From contig NW_005179158.1 in assembly GCF_000350225.1 (NCBI RefSeq), forward strand, positions 678,158 to 742,157: a stretch of 64,000 nucleotides of DNA, given 5' to 3'. Under the pieces are notes generated by a model. It was given only the letters and a program-made list of their open reading frames with translations, did not search any database and had not been told where the DNA came from. This document shows, one piece after another, positions 42,801-54,901 of this stretch (positions are counted from its first letter, which is position 1; every line of letters begins with the position of its first letter). Source of the stretch: Chondrus crispus. Taxonomy: Eukaryota; Rhodophyta; Florideophyceae; Gigartinales; Gigartinaceae. The position numbers and the translations under genes were made by a program.

Positions 42801-42900
42801 ACATGTTCCCGAGGAGCTAGTGTCGCGATACGCGAAACGACTGAGAACGCGTACAGGCAGGGAACTCACCTCCGAAGTGAACGCGGTCGTTCACTCTTGA
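39892..42900 (+). pseudogene. pol: Element 2 pol, 3' part (RT to chromodomain)
   Basis: About 1,000 codons remain open: RT (VPKKDGSLRFCVDYRRLN, catalytic YLDDVIVFSR), RNase H (DTDASAYQLGCTLL, RTDHDALRWL), integrase zinc finger (HNPAIAGHPGQNRMYYALRR, CRTCAMNRVK), integrase core (DILGPLP, DNGPQFN, NGQVERYNRT), a GPY/F-like segment and a C-terminal chromodomain (EFLIKWADYDEPTWTARTHV). This section itself looks whole, but it is cut off from its own 5' part by the CMC transposon. Confidence 0.92.
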
Positions 42901-45900
42901 GGAGGGGGCCCCCAACCGCTTCGTCACCGCGTAATTAACACGTCGCGGTTAGGAACAGATGACGCGTACGAACGGGCACACGTACCCAACCGGGGCGGCC
43001 AACGAAAGCGCGAGAAGCCAAAACGTATTGACCGTCAAGCTCATCGAACACGACCGACGTCGTCAACAAAGCGCGAAAAGCGAAGACAGTACGGACTGTG
43101 CAACGAAAATGGCAAGCCCTGGAACATCAAGTAGAGGAGGGGAGCATACGATCTCCCAAGATACGCGAGAGCGTCACGATAACACTCGCCGATCGAGTGC
43201 TCGAATCGGAAAACAAGAGCGACGCAAATACGTATGGACAGTCCAAGCTCACTGCGCGACACACAAATACCAAGCAGCTCGAACCGCTGGTAACGAAGCG
43301 TGTCGCGCAGTTGCCAACGAGAAGCAGGAGGGTGACGTAGCCCACCTAGCAAAGGAGTAACGTGAACGGTCGGGACGAGTACCACGCGTAGGGAGACTCA
43401 CGATCCCGCGACCACGCACGACCGACAGGGTCCCGAAGGAAAGAGGCGGGCATAGATAAGCGAAAGCCGGCGCGCGCCGCCCTACCCCTCCAGTCAATCC
43501 GTTACCACGTACCCAAAATAATTTGGGGGAACGTACCAAAAATATGTGGAAAATACAGTCCGAATGACACTGTATGCCAAGCCATCGCCGCCGAGGGCCA
43601 GGCAGCAAACCGCCGCCGCCTCCGGAAATAATCAAAAAAAAGAGAGGTGTACAGTAGGGCAATGTGCACGTGCGCACGTGCGCATGCGACCGACAGGACA
43701 AGTGGAGTTGGGGGCGACACGCAATGGGACAGCGGAGAGCAGCGTGCGCAGCGCGTTACCCTTCGACGGGGCAAGAACCACTCTGCAAAGAGAGGGGATA
43801 GGAGCGGATTAACCAACCTCCCTGCCACCGTGCCGACACGCCGACGCGGACGCGCGCGAGCTGCACGAAGCGAACTACGAAGAAGCTCCCTCGACAAGCA
43901 ACGCCCCCTCGTCCACGCCAAGGATGCGAAAGCGAGGCCATCGCTGGCGCAGCGCGCCGCAGCGCGACGCGTCCACCCGTAAGTGTACAGCCTCCCTCCG
44001 GCAGCCACGACGGTCGACTCCGCGGCAAGCAACAGGTTTACGTATCACCATAAGCGACAATAACGTGCCTCCCCGAGGGGAGGAGGGCGAGGCCGCGCAA
44101 GACGCGCGGAGGGATTCGACTACATGGGCGGCGAAACGACGCCTCACCAAGATCGAAGCACCGCAGAGGCGCTCGAGACGGGTCGCACGCGATTAACCGC
44201 GAAGCAGGTACCCGAGGCACCAGTCTCCCCACGCACAACCTCGCCAATATCTCCCGAGTATGCCGCACGGGCGAATTATAAGGACGATCCCGCGACTCTC
44301 CGCGACCCCTCTCGCCCCTTCGGACGCGCCAAAAGGGGGCCAGCGCGGCTATCGTCGCCAGGTCACGAACCCTCGCTCCATCCGCGGCCCCGAGGCCCCG
44401 ACTGACACGCGTACCGTCTTGGGTCATACGGACGGTGAGAGTCGCTCGCGAGAGGCGGTCGGTACCAAGACTGAAGCGATGAGGGAGGGGCTTGAGGCTG
44501 TCACACGCGGTCATATGCAGACCGGTCACTTGAGGCCCTCGCCGCCCTCCACACCAATGCGCCTCCTAGGTAGGAGATGGACAAAGTCCGCGTAAAAGGG
44601 GGAGGGTAAGTCGTCCTCGAAGGACGACCGAACGCGATCGGCAAGACCGCTGCGCCCCCTCGTACGCGTGATGCGGCCTACGACGAAGATTTCGCGACTC
44701 GCCGAACCACCGCACACGCGTCAAGAAGAACGCGAACCCCTCCCCGCGAACTGCAGGAACGAACCATGACGACACTAGGGCGGACGCGATCGTGATACCC
44801 GCGAACCCGGGGACGGGACTTCTCGCAACGCGAGCAAATCCCCTTTACGCTACTCTCTGACGTTTTTTTTCCGCGAACGCGTACGCAGAGACCAAGACCA
44901 TCTCGCGCCGCACCGGTGCTCGGCGCTGACCAAGGGGAAAACGTCGCCGCTCAAGGCGGGACAATGGACAACGCACGCCGGAGCCCCGACAGAAAAAGGC
45001 GCCCGGCTTCGTTGCGCGTGATGACTTACGTGTGAAGGAGCCGGGGCACAGTCGAATAATGCGGCTTGTATCCGGTGTACAGAAGAGCACGCACTGGGCG
45101 ACGCTGAGGCTGCGTCATCAACGACTGCAAGAGCATACGGCGAATCGGAATTGCAGAGTGAGCAGTCTGTCGAAATTGTTAATTGAGGAGTGCCGAAAGG
45201 AGACCATTGCAAGGCAGTGCAGTCGCTCTGGAGCATGAGCACGTCGTCGAACGTCGTGTGCGCGGCATTGGTCGCGATGCGGGCGCGGACATGCCGCTCA
45301 CGCCTCCAAACAGCGACCTGGTCGACGGCGGAAAAGTCTCGAAAAGTCTGGAAAAGTAACGGCGGGAGTCTCAATTGGCGTATGGTTTCACCCCTCCATT
45401 GTCAAGAGACGCGCGCGGCTCGCGCTGTCCGCGTCTACTTATAAGGATGATCCCCTCGGGAGGAGCGCGGCCCCCCCTGTGTTTTACGGGTCGTCGCTGG
45501 CGCTCGTTCACTACCGCCTCGCTATAGCGTGAGCCACTTCCGCTCTCGAGCGAGGACTTGGCGACGGACGCGATGGACGTCGTATCTCATGTGACGCCCC
45601 ACGTGCCCCACCGAGAGCGGTACGCCCGCCCGGCTTGCGAAGGGACCCACGGCGCTGGCTCCGGAGCCGAGGACGACATCCTGGGCGCCAGCAAACCGCG
45701 CTGCAACGGAGACTTACCATCAACATCGCGGTCCCTCATGAGTTTGGAAGGCCCCCCCCCCGACGCCGTGCGGAGGAAAAAGGGAAGGAACTAAAGAACA
45801 GGAGGGTACGGTTGTATCGCTGGGGGGGGAGGGGGCTGTGAGCAAGGGAGGAAGCCTGGACGGACGTTCGGATCGTCGATGGCGACGTGGCGTCGCAAAG

Positions 45901-47858
45901 CTGGCGCGGCGCGGGGTGTCGAGTGGGAAAGGAAACGGGGATGGGTCTGACAGAGGGTGCAGGTATTTGGTCGAAGAAGGAAAAAGGAATGAGGAAGGAG
46001 AAACTGCCCCGAGAACTGGTATTGGAGTTATGCCGGTGAGAGTCGTTGCTATGAAAACCCGTAACGGTGATGTGCTGCTGAAGACTGGACATATGGAGAA
46101 AGGAGAGTCTTCGGATGAAGACGTTTTGGTTCTACTGGTGGAATTCCGTCCGTGGAGAGAGCTTGGCTCATGTACAAGTCAGGTAACAGATCTTTCCTGG
46201 CCAAACGACCAGCCGACAACCCATCGCGCTGTCCTCCCGCCTTGCGAATGCTCAATGTATTTTACGTATGAGGCTCGGATTCGAGGGGAGCGAAGGACGG
46301 CAAAAATTCTGGGTTGGTCCACCTTGCGACCCACGAGACTTGTTATCTATACTACGCTCGGTGCATGTATAGATTCGTCTGCCTGACGGCGTAGAAAAGC
46401 AAACTCGCCATTGGTAGTGACAAATTGGCCTCGTGACCCGCTAGGGGTCGGGATAAGCGTGAGGCCAGGCGCGTTTTGGATCCCGCCACATAGTCATACG
46501 CGCGGAATGGCCACTATAGCTTTCTGCCCTGAGTCTATCTGGTTCTCGCGACAGCGCGGCATATTCGGGGTAACAGTGAGTTAGAGACTTAGGACGAGAA
46601 TGACGATGACTCCCGCCTAACCGCAAGCAGTGCTTTCTACCAGTCCTTCAAGTGCTCTGCGATACGCCCGACCGCCGCCGAATGACACGGATGCACACGA
46701 GGAAGGCATCGACGTTTCTACACCCGACCCTATCGCTGGGTCTCGAATCCAATCCGCCATCGTAATAGGAGGCGAAGGGGGTTGGGTAGTATAGTCAGGA
46801 AAGCTGGAATTCAGGAAGTCCCACAGTACCTCACCCCGCCCATACCTCGGGGTACGGTTGCGTGCGTGCTCAAGCGCTCTGACGAATAGAAAGAGGTGCT
46901 GAACAGGTTAATGGCACACGCCCCGAGAGCCGTCATGCCGTACGGAACTTACGCGCTGATCCACGGGAGAAAACGGTGAAGGGGCGAGAGACAAACTGCG
47001 TGATACGTGGACCACGGAGCAGACGTGGTCACGAGGGTACGCGTCTCCGAGGCGTGCGGTACGCTCATTCAGGGGAAAGGCATGAAGAGCTCGCTTCACG
47101 CCTCCCTCACGGGGGAGAGAAGGCCGGAGCGACGTTCGATCGCGTCGCTAGTCGCGCCTCCGTAGGGAGGCGACGAGCAAGAGAAGCCGCTCCACATGCT
47201 CCTCAAGCCGGGAAGGAGAGTCTGGGGCCCTCCGGCCAATGGGAGCTCGTTAATTCGGGTATGTCGAAAATTGCCCGTGCGTGCTCCTCAGCCCCGCAGG
47301 GACCATTTGGCCAATCGGAGCTCGTCGAATTCCGGTCGAGCCGGACAACCATCTCGTCCGAGCTCGCGCGTTAACCCCTCACCGCGTTTCTCCCCCAGAG
47401 GCGCCGTCCACCTTGGACCAGACGAGGAGGTCGCCGGCAGAGGGAGGCGACGGGAGGAAAAACGCAGCGGCGGCCGTGGGGAGCGCCGCAACACGGGATG
47501 GCGGGGCGAGTTCGGGCGACGCCGTGCCACTCCTCTTGGCGTGGCAGCACGTGCCCTCACGGATCAGAGCATATCGAGCTGCACCGTCGAAACGGAAGGA
47601 GGGGACGAGGAGTTCACGCCCCCTTGTGGTACGAGTACGACACTCGGCGACCCGCCACCGTGGCTTCCCGCCTCCAATGCGCCTGCTCGCCCGGAACGAC
47701 CGAACACAGGACTCCGCCGCGGGTCGCCAACCCTCCGAGGAAGGGGAAGGGCCAGAGGAGCAGACACCGACCGTAGGTACACTAAAAAACGAGGGGGGGC
47801 GAAGAAAGCTTTTACGGCACAGGAGCGAAGGGGCGGCGCTAGACGCTGCTCAAGGCGG
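42901..47858 (+). other. Element 2 spacer, about 5 kb
   Basis: Long GC-rich spacer between pol and the antisense ORF. Many short frames are open on both strands, as expected from base composition, and none resembles a known protein. A frame at 45838-46386 is the most protein-like (LLKTGHMEKGESSDEDVLVL) but remains unassigned. A 75-bp tandem repeat unit is present at 47234-47335, and small hairpins (CGCCTCC/GGGAGGCG near 47160) lie just before it. Confidence 0.6.
47234..47335 (+). repeat. 75-bp repeat with CCAAT-GGAGCTCGT motif, Element 2
   Basis: GGCCAATGGGAGCTCGTTAA (47234) and GGCCAATCGGAGCTCGTCGA (47309) are 75 bases apart. The same motif pair, with the same 75-base spacing, lies in the Element 3 spacer in the same orientation relative to that element (58761 and 58836, minus strand). 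Confidence 0.75.
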
Positions 47859-50126
47859 TTAGGGAACGTCCTCCCGGTCATGTCTCGCCGAGGCGGGAGC
47901 CATTGACCCCGGCGGACAGTAACCAGGGTATCGACGAATGGCGGTATCGAGGTCTGCCAAAGTCGGCATGGCTGCCCCGGACGGCGCACCAGCGGCACTC
48001 GGGTTGGCCCCGGCGCCGTCTGAGCCGTATGGGTCGCGAATAATACCCCCCGAGGGGGCATAAGGATCGCACAGTACCGGCGCGCTCGCGTTGGTCCCGC
48101 GCACCCCCGCCGGAGGGGCACCTCGCAGCTGGTCGCGCTCTTGGCGGTACCGATCGCGATCGGCCGCCGCGCGCTCGTAGGCGCTGGCCTGTACCCGGGC
48201 CTCCTCCCGCAAGGAGTGAGCCTCGCGCTGTGACTGCTGCCACGCCAAGGAGAGCGCGTCACGTTCCCCGGTGATACGACGCGTCTCCGCGCTCCGGGCA
48301 AGGAACCACTCCACCAGTGTGGAGAGGAGAGCCCCCACGGTCCACGACCGCTCCCCGGACGCACTCAGCACCCCGGCGAGCGCGGGGATACCCTCGATGT
48401 CCCTCTTCGAGAGGCCGAGGTCTCGAACCGCCACCCCCAGGGAACCGGGAACCTCCGGAGGAGGAAGGGGCGGCATCGGAGCCGCCGTTTGGGTCCCCGT
48501 CGCGACGTGCGACCCGGCACGAGTGCCAAGAGGAACGGAAGGCGAGAAGCAAGGAGGTTGAAGACTCGAGAGGACCGGGGCTGTAGTTACAGCGTCCAAA
48601 TCGCGGTATCGCTTGCGCCGAGTTCGCCGCGATTCAGACCCCACTCCGCCGCGTTTGCCCGGCAGCTCGACCGAAGTCGAGCCGGCCGTCGGGCGCGCGA
48701 CGAAGGAGTCGGATGTCAAGTCGTAAGAGAGATATGCGCTCTGGCCTCCGGTCGTGTAGTCGGTCCAGTACCGGTGGTTGCGCTCGCTCACCTCCGCTGC
48801 TCTCGTCATGAGGACGACCACGGCGCGAAATGACCAGCGTACGTGAACGGACACGCGCTCGAGAGGGTGTATACGGGCGTCCGGAAGGCCCGGCGTCACT
48901 CGCTCAAGAAACGCGATCGTGTCGGGCGACTGGAGAAACACGCGTCCGTGCGCACCAACCTCGGCCATAAAGGCACTGCACAGAGACAAGGCCCACTCCC
49001 TCTCGAAATTATAGACCAACCGGGAGTGGGAAGGGTGCTGCGGGTCGAGACCCGCAAAACCAAAGTGCTTGAGAGCCGGCGGGAGGAGGGGATGGACCCC
49101 TAGCGACGGAAAAGACGCCCGGACCGAGAAGGGCAACGCGGGGAAATCCTCGATGGATAAGCCGCGTTCGAAAGCCGCCGAGGAGTAGACGCGCCCGTCC
49201 TCCTCGGCGGAGTGACGGTAGACGGACCAGTCGTACTGCGCGATCCCGATGGCATACAAGCGCATTAATGAGCAGGCTGATTTTTGCAGCGCGACCCGAG
49301 GCTTCGTGTAGCCGTAGGGGCGCGGAGTCACGTACAGACCGGGGATCTCGGGAAGGAGGAAACGATGAGCGTCGACTGCGCTCCGACTATACAGGAAAAA
49401 CGCCATCTTGTCGATGTAGAGCACCTCGTCAACACTGTCGGCGAATGTGCGATCCCCGGGGATCTCCTCGGGGATCTGATAGACAATGCCGTTACCGCCC
49501 GACACCAGCCGCCCAAGGGCGGCCGAGGCCGCCTCCGAAAGGCCTACGTCGTGTATCTGCCGGATACGCCGCAAATCAGGACGAAGCTGAGGACGGGTGA
49601 GTAATTCGCCAAGGGTGATACCAGTACGGCTGTGACGAAGCCAGCCGTACTGTAGCTGCTCGAGAGGGAGAGGAGCAGAGCGCTCTAGAGGTGAGCCGAA
49701 CCATCTGGTGGTTGACGACACGAGGCCCGCCTCGCCGGCCGTAAAGGAGCCGCAGTCGCCAACGGGTGCGACACGCGAACCCGGGGATTCCGGGAACGAG
49801 ATGCCGGGTCCCTGCGATAAAGGACCCGCACTGCGAGGACGGAGGGCCTCCGAGAGGCCAGCGGGAGGAGTGACCGGCGCCGCGACGCCGGGGTCCGACT
49901 CTGGCCTATGCGGCTCGTCGGCCTCCGACGCAGGCAACGGCGCGGCTCCTGCCGGCGCGAACACCAAGGCCGTACGAGCGCGCCGCGACTTCTGGAACGC
50001 GATGACAGGCGCTCTCGTAGGAGCCACGGGACCCACGGAGGGGGGAGTAGAGACACCCGCGGCATCGGCCGCCGCGATGGACGGACCGGTAGCGTCCCCC
50101 GACGAGGCGGGGAGCGGGGGTGTCAT
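47859..50126 (-). CDS. Element 2 antisense accessory ORF, type 2, 755 aa
   Basis: A single open frame opposite to gag-pol, starting at 50126 about 190 bases inside the 3' LTR. The N-terminal ~130 residues are Ala/Pro-rich. A globular middle holds TTRWFGSPLERSAPLPLEQL, GNGIVYQIPEEIPGDRTFAD, LYVTPRPYGYTKPRVALQKS, FPSLGVHPLLPPALKHFGFA and HRYWTDYTTGGQSAYLSYDL. The C-terminal part has a coiled coil of about 70 residues (SLREEARVQASAYERAAADR) and a tail with MPTLADLDTAIRRYPGY. Element 3 encodes the same protein at the same place. No known domain, signal peptide or membrane segment is seen. Type 1 proteins of Elements 1 and 4 sit in the same position but do not align by eye. The copy looks whole. 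Its function is unknown. A chromatin, capsid-assembly or silencing-related role would be pure guesswork. Confidence 0.78.
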   Translation of the reverse strand: MTPPLPASSGDATGPSIAAADAAGVSTPPSVGPVAPTRAPVIAFQKSRRARTALVFAPAGAAPLPASEADEPHRPESDPGVAAPVTPPAGLSEALRPRSAGPLSQGPGISFPESPGSRVAPVGDCGSFTAGEAGLVSSTTRWFGSPLERSAPLPLEQLQYGWLRHSRTGITLGELLTRPQLRPDLRRIRQIHDVGLSEAASAALGRLVSGGNGIVYQIPEEIPGDRTFADSVDEVLYIDKMAFFLYSRSAVDAHRFLLPEIPGLYVTPRPYGYTKPRVALQKSACSLMRLYAIGIAQYDWSVYRHSAEEDGRVYSSAAFERGLSIEDFPALPFSVRASFPSLGVHPLLPPALKHFGFAGLDPQHPSHSRLVYNFEREWALSLCSAFMAEVGAHGRVFLQSPDTIAFLERVTPGLPDARIHPLERVSVHVRWSFRAVVVLMTRAAEVSERNHRYWTDYTTGGQSAYLSYDLTSDSFVARPTAGSTSVELPGKRGGVGSESRRTRRKRYRDLDAVTTAPVLSSLQPPCFSPSVPLGTRAGSHVATGTQTAAPMPPLPPPEVPGSLGVAVRDLGLSKRDIEGIPALAGVLSASGERSWTVGALLSTLVEWFLARSAETRRITGERDALSLAWQQSQREAHSLREEARVQASAYERAAADRDRYRQERDQLRGAPPAGVRGTNASAPVLCDPYAPSGGIIRDPYGSDGAGANPSAAGAPSGAAMPTLADLDTAIRRYPGYCPPGSMAPASARHDREDVP

Positions 50127-50300
50127 AACGCGAGGAGCCGCCGGCGCGCGTGACGAGCAAGCGGGCGTGCGCGAGTGGAAGCAGAGGAGTCACGAAGTGG
50201 AAAGGAGGGATTATCGGGGAGACAGCACGCGACACCCCTCGCCAAGGGGGATTGCTGCAACGAAAGCTATCACGACACGCGACCGCGGACGGTCACCCTT

Positions 50301-50312
50301 AAGGGGGGGCCG
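50301..50312 (+). other. Element 2 polypurine tract
   Basis: AAGGGGGGGCCG abuts the 3' LTR. It matches in position the tracts of the other elements. Confidence 0.7.
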
Positions 50313-50970
50313 TGTGGTATAACCCCCCCCCTGGGGGCTTTATTTTAGATTAGATCAACTCAGAATCGGATCGGTTACTGTAGGGCTCGATGCTCTACAG
50401 TACCACCACGTGTCCCCCCGAGTACAGGGGCGCACGTGTACACGTGTACGCGCGGGACCGAAGAGCACACACACACGTGTACTGTCAGCCCCGATGGCTG
50501 ACAGTATTACAGTGCCGACCGACCGCTACAGTACATTGGTACTGTACTATTATGATAGGTTGTTTTGTATATTAAGTATGAAGCGGACCGGCGGCGGGGG
50601 GAGGAGGACAAGCACGGACTTGTCACCCACCGACCGTCAAGGTCCGACTTCCCGCTTATTCTAAGGTAGCGCTCGCCAGCTACCTTAGAGCGGCACCGAG
50701 CGCGGGTTGAGGACGCGCGCGGTACGCCCACGAGTCGGCTCCGCCTCCGCCCGTCGGTACTGGATCGTCACCCAGTACCGCGCCGGGGCGTCGAGGCGTC
50801 GAACCGCTCGCGCGTACCGGCGTCCTCCCCGTTCCCGCTCTACCACGCTACCCGGGCCCGCTGCCCGGTGCCGTTAGCTGGTGTCCTGCTTCACCCCCGT
50901 CTTCCCGTTCGGACGGGGTCTACGTCGAGCTGTGCATACACCCCTCTCCGTTGGGGGTGTTTATGCTACA
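50313..50970 (+). repeat. Element 2 3' LTR
   Basis: 658 bp, about 98.8% identical to 20386-21045. One of its differences changes the hairpin at the position of 20736-20763 into a longer perfect stem (GGTAGC/GCTACC). CTGAG follows at 50971-50975. Confidence 0.95.
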
Positions 50971-50975
50971 CTGAG

Positions 50976-53900
50976 CAATTCAACTATGTCTTACACCCCA
51001 GGTATCTCGTCGGTTCATGCCGTCCACACTCGGAGCTTCCTCCAAGTCGGTGGATAGGGAGGCACTCTGACGATTCATACTCAGTTTTTGCGACGCGGCT
51101 TCACTGTTCTACGCATTCAGCCGATCACAACCGCACTCTCCCTTCTCCTGTTCGTCGCCAAACGTTCTCAACAATCTCTTCCGGCGGTTTCCCTCTCTGG
51201 TATCATCCTCCTCGTTCTCCCCTTTTTTATTTTTAGCGAGGAATTGTCGATACGTGCGCCTGTGTGACCCTTTCCATCGCCCCCAGTCTCGGGATAGCGG
51301 TCTTCGTCACAGCTAGAATTTAGGGCGAGGCTCCTGGTTTCGAAGCAAACATGCCTGTCCCTCAATCTCAAAGCCTCATACTTTCTCTGGGTCGTGGGGA
51401 ATCGTTCACACGCCCCCTTCTTCTTGCTCGTGAACCACTGATGATCCCCGCTTTGAGAGCCATCTCTTCCACTAGGGCTGTGACTTGCCCGAGAGAACCC
51501 GATCCTGAGAGCACGACCGACGGGTTTTCGCGAGAGGGGTTTGTAAGTCGCTCTTCGCCTTCCGATTTGGTCCCGCTCGTCGAAATCGACGTCCCTTCGG
51601 TCCCCTTCGTCCTTCGTGTTGACGTTGCTGTTCGGAGTAGCGTTCCACCTTTGCAAAAATTATATATGGAACAAAGGAACTGACGAAATATAAAAACTCT
51701 AGAGAGGTAGGGAATGTATAGAGAAAGTAAGTAGCGGGCAGAAGAGCGAAACGAAAACTTCCTACGATGGGTCGCTTGATGATAAGACCCAAGAGGTGAG
51801 ACTGGCATCGTCAGTCTTTACGACCAACAGGTTGACCGTCGTAAACGAGCTCATCGATCGACGATTTCTCTCCGTCGGAGCCATCCTCGACATCGCGATC
51901 CTCAGGGTCATTTGTGTCGGACCGAGGTCACGAGGTTCTCGGTCATCTAACGGGGACTGAAGTCAAAATCTGGTCCTCCTGTCTATGGTCTCCCTCAACC
52001 AACGACGCTTCTCACGAAAGATTTCGCAGTCTGGTGCGAAAAGACCCGTCCTTCATATGCGCGATGGTTTGCAGGTTGCTCTTCTCGGACCCCTTTATCT
52101 TGGTCGTCAAGGGTTCGCCGGATCGTCCGCATCACGCTGTGAGTGTCTCCGCAGTTCTCGGTCTTCGTTCAACCCTGTAGATTTTCGGATCGATGTACGC
52201 CGTGCCACAGCGCGTCGTCGACGTCATACAAAAACTAAGTGTGCGACAAAACAAAGAGGGAGATAGATCCAGACTAAACAATTGAAAAACGAGCGGGTGA
52301 CCTCCTTGATGACGCCGTCGAGCGACCCTTCGATATAGACATAGACAAAAGGCAAGAAAACGAATCGTCTATCACGTGCATTATTTAACCTCACGCTTGC
52401 TCGCGCACCTTCCTTCGCGGCTTATTACTAGTCGATTGACGGACTATCTGCATCCTCGAGGGTACCTCGGCTTTCAATTGCAACGAGCGATCGGTTGGTC
52501 GGCGTCCGCGTTCGGTCCCTGTTTTCACGTGAAAGTAACGAAATGAGGGGGGCCAAAATTGAAACGAAAAAGAAACGATACGACTCGTAAACCAAGCAAT
52601 GGGTCGCTATGAATCGGGGGGTTGTGAATCGCTAAGGCGAGCCTGTTGGAGCCACAGGACGCGGTTGTCCTGAGAACTGCTTAATAGGTCCTCATTGCGG
52701 CGGTTCCCTCTCTCGTCGGGCGTCGTCTCTCACTTTGTCGGACGTAGTCAGGGCCTCTGAAACGGGTCCGGCGACGTCATGGTGTTGCGCTTCGGGCAGC
52801 ATCTTGCGAAGTGGTGGGGGATGGTGTCACCGGACGGCCTCGGGTACTTGGGCCTTTAGCCAACAGCCCCTTCTCGTACGAACAACAAGTACTGTACCAA
52901 ACCTTATTTTTGAATAAAATTTCGTGGACTGATCGACGTTCACTTTTCGCCTCTTGCCGCTTGTCCAGCGGATTTCTGCGGACAGTCGTCTTTTTGATCA
53001 ATCCACGCCTTACGAAGGCGGATCACTGATCCAAGCGTCGCTTCACGTGCACGCGATACCGCGCGCGATCGTACCCAAGAGGGTATATTGATTCAGCCTG
53101 ACTACAGTGATCTTTCCATATCTCGGCACCAAGTCAATGAGGCTTTTCGTCTCTAAGCCATTTCCCATCTCTCTCCGAAACCCCTACTCTGTACAGTTCC
53201 CTTCTCTCTCTATTTTCAGATCGCCGTACGCACAAAAAACATTGATTCACAAGGACGAGTCGCCGAGCGGTGCACTCAAGCGCGCAGCCCTCATCACCTA
53301 TGTTGTTGTCGATAACGCCTCGCCTTCAGAGATTCCAATTGCCCCTGTCCCCTGGCATGAGTCCTCCATCGCCTCCTTCCTGGTTGCCTCTCGATGTTAC
53401 ACAGACCTCCTCCTTCCCAACTGGAGGTCCCACGGCGCACCAAAAAAATGACGCGTAGCTTCCTCATCCTTTCTCCCTCCAACGACCCGCAGCAAACATT
53501 TCCACCGACATACAGCTCCCCTGATCCTCGAGTAGCCCGCGAAGTGTGCCGTCATCCTTCGCCCTTTCGGTATGTTGTGATGAGGGCGTTTCGCTGCTAG
53601 TATCGATCACCTTGCTGCCGACGCATTCTCCCCAACACGAGCGTCCCTCTTGATCTTGCCCAAGGTAGAATCGATCCCAGGAATCATCGTCTCTCCAAGT
53701 CGTCCCCTGAGTCTCACGATTCCCTAATCAACTCTCTTTTCTTCCTCTCGATCATAGTCCTCCTTCGAGGCCTTGACAGCGCCTCGATCTCGAACGGGCA
53801 TTTTTCGTACTGTGCCATTCTAACCACACTTGGTCGCTAAGTTGTAAATTCAACTAACACTACCATATTTTCACCAAAAGCGTTGACTCATCATTCCTTT

Positions 53901-54294
53901 TTCAATGGGCAGTCGGCTGTGTTCCTCGTCCCTTGTCCCTCAACTACCCGGAGTCTCTGCCTCAAAGGGTTTAGCGTCCCTTTAGGCGGTGATTCTTCCT
54001 CTTCGTTCAGAAAAGCGTCGGTGCCCCTGAATGTTTCCCCATCTTGTCCGATCTTCTCGTCCTTCGTTGACGCGGTGGTTGGCATCTTCGTGGCCGTCGT
54101 CCCCTCACGGGGAGCTCGGCATGCTCACTCGGGGATCACCAACCTAGATGCGTCGCGTGAAGCGAAAACGAACACAAACACAAAACAAATAAAACAAAAT
54201 TGGAAACCGAACAGTTAAGAAAGCAAAAACGTAGGGATTTGGTTACGGCCCGCATCTTATTTTCGCTTTTTCACCAACGCGTTCCGTAGGGGGA
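50976..54294 (-). other. Element 4 spacer, right part
   Basis: Continuation of the Element 4 spacer on the other side of Element 2. Close to the pol end the sequence still resembles the start of the Element 1 spacer (T-rich tract on the minus strand near 54170-54240). Further left no similarity is obvious to the eye. Short frames only, and no recognised gene. Confidence 0.55.
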
Positions 54295-54901
54295 TCATCC
54301 TGGTTTGGCGCGTGTTGCTTGCGGTGGGAGGGGTTGTTTCTTCCTCCGAAAATACGTCACCGCTGCGCTACGCGGTAATTGTTCAATTGGCTCCCATGTC
54401 GCATCCTCGCTCGCGTAGCCATACCATTCCACCTTGAGAATTAATTTCCCATCTCGATATCCGTGGTCGACTATTTTGTGGATCACGTACTCCTGATCTC
54501 CGGCCCCTTCTTCATGCTCACTGACAATTCCTTCCCCCTTCTGAAGATCTTCCGACTCGTCCTCTCCTGCCGGGTCGCTTGACTAGAGTGAGTGTTGCGG
54601 GGTACCCGCTGTTGGTAATTCGTTAACTAACTCTTTGGGGTCCTCTCGCAGATGCGCGTGTACATGGGGGCTATCCCCATTCTCGAAAGCATTCCGTCCT
54701 TCGCCTCTCTCTGTCCCATCAAGGAACTGTAGCGCTTGTATTAAGCCGGTTGCCGGCGCGAGGTCTATCGGACTCGGGGCTAGTTCCACCCTGTCTCGCG
54801 AAACGCGCTCCTCTTGATCGCCAATGGCGATTAAAACTGTATTTTGATCAGACTTCTTCACTGCATAGGGTCCCGTAGCGACTTGAGCAAGCTTGTGTTT
54901 T
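54295..54901 (-). pseudogene. pol: Element 4 pol C-terminal segment and chromodomain
   Basis: On the minus strand the sequence reads HKLAQVATGPYAVKKSDQNT and DQEERVSRDRVELAPSPIDL (GPY/F module), a diverged linker, then a chromodomain with KIVDHGYRDGKLILKVEWYG and DATWEPIEQLPRSA. It is clearly the homologue of Element 1 7739-8324. The remainder of this pol lies beyond Element 3, which inserted at 54902. The segment is broken. Confidence 0.88.

Larger units (their letters stand above)
20386..50970 (+). mobile_element. Element 2: Ty3/gypsy element, about 16.1 kb plus a 14.5 kb nested DNA transposon
   Basis: Parts in order: 5' LTR, primer binding site, gag, hairpin-rich junction, pol (split by the CMC transposon at 25412-39891), chromodomain end, a 5 kb spacer, antisense ORF, polypurine tract, 3' LTR. 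The LTRs differ by about eight substitutions and one or two small length changes in ~660 bp, so the insertion age is close to that of Element 1. Apart from the nested transposon the coding regions look largely whole. It is inserted in the spacer of Element 4. Confidence 0.95.

Noticed and set aside
47196-48586. Several plus-strand frames overlapping the Element 2 antisense ORF
   Set aside because: They are shadows of the 755-aa minus-strand frame or GC-rich noise, and are not kept in Element 3.
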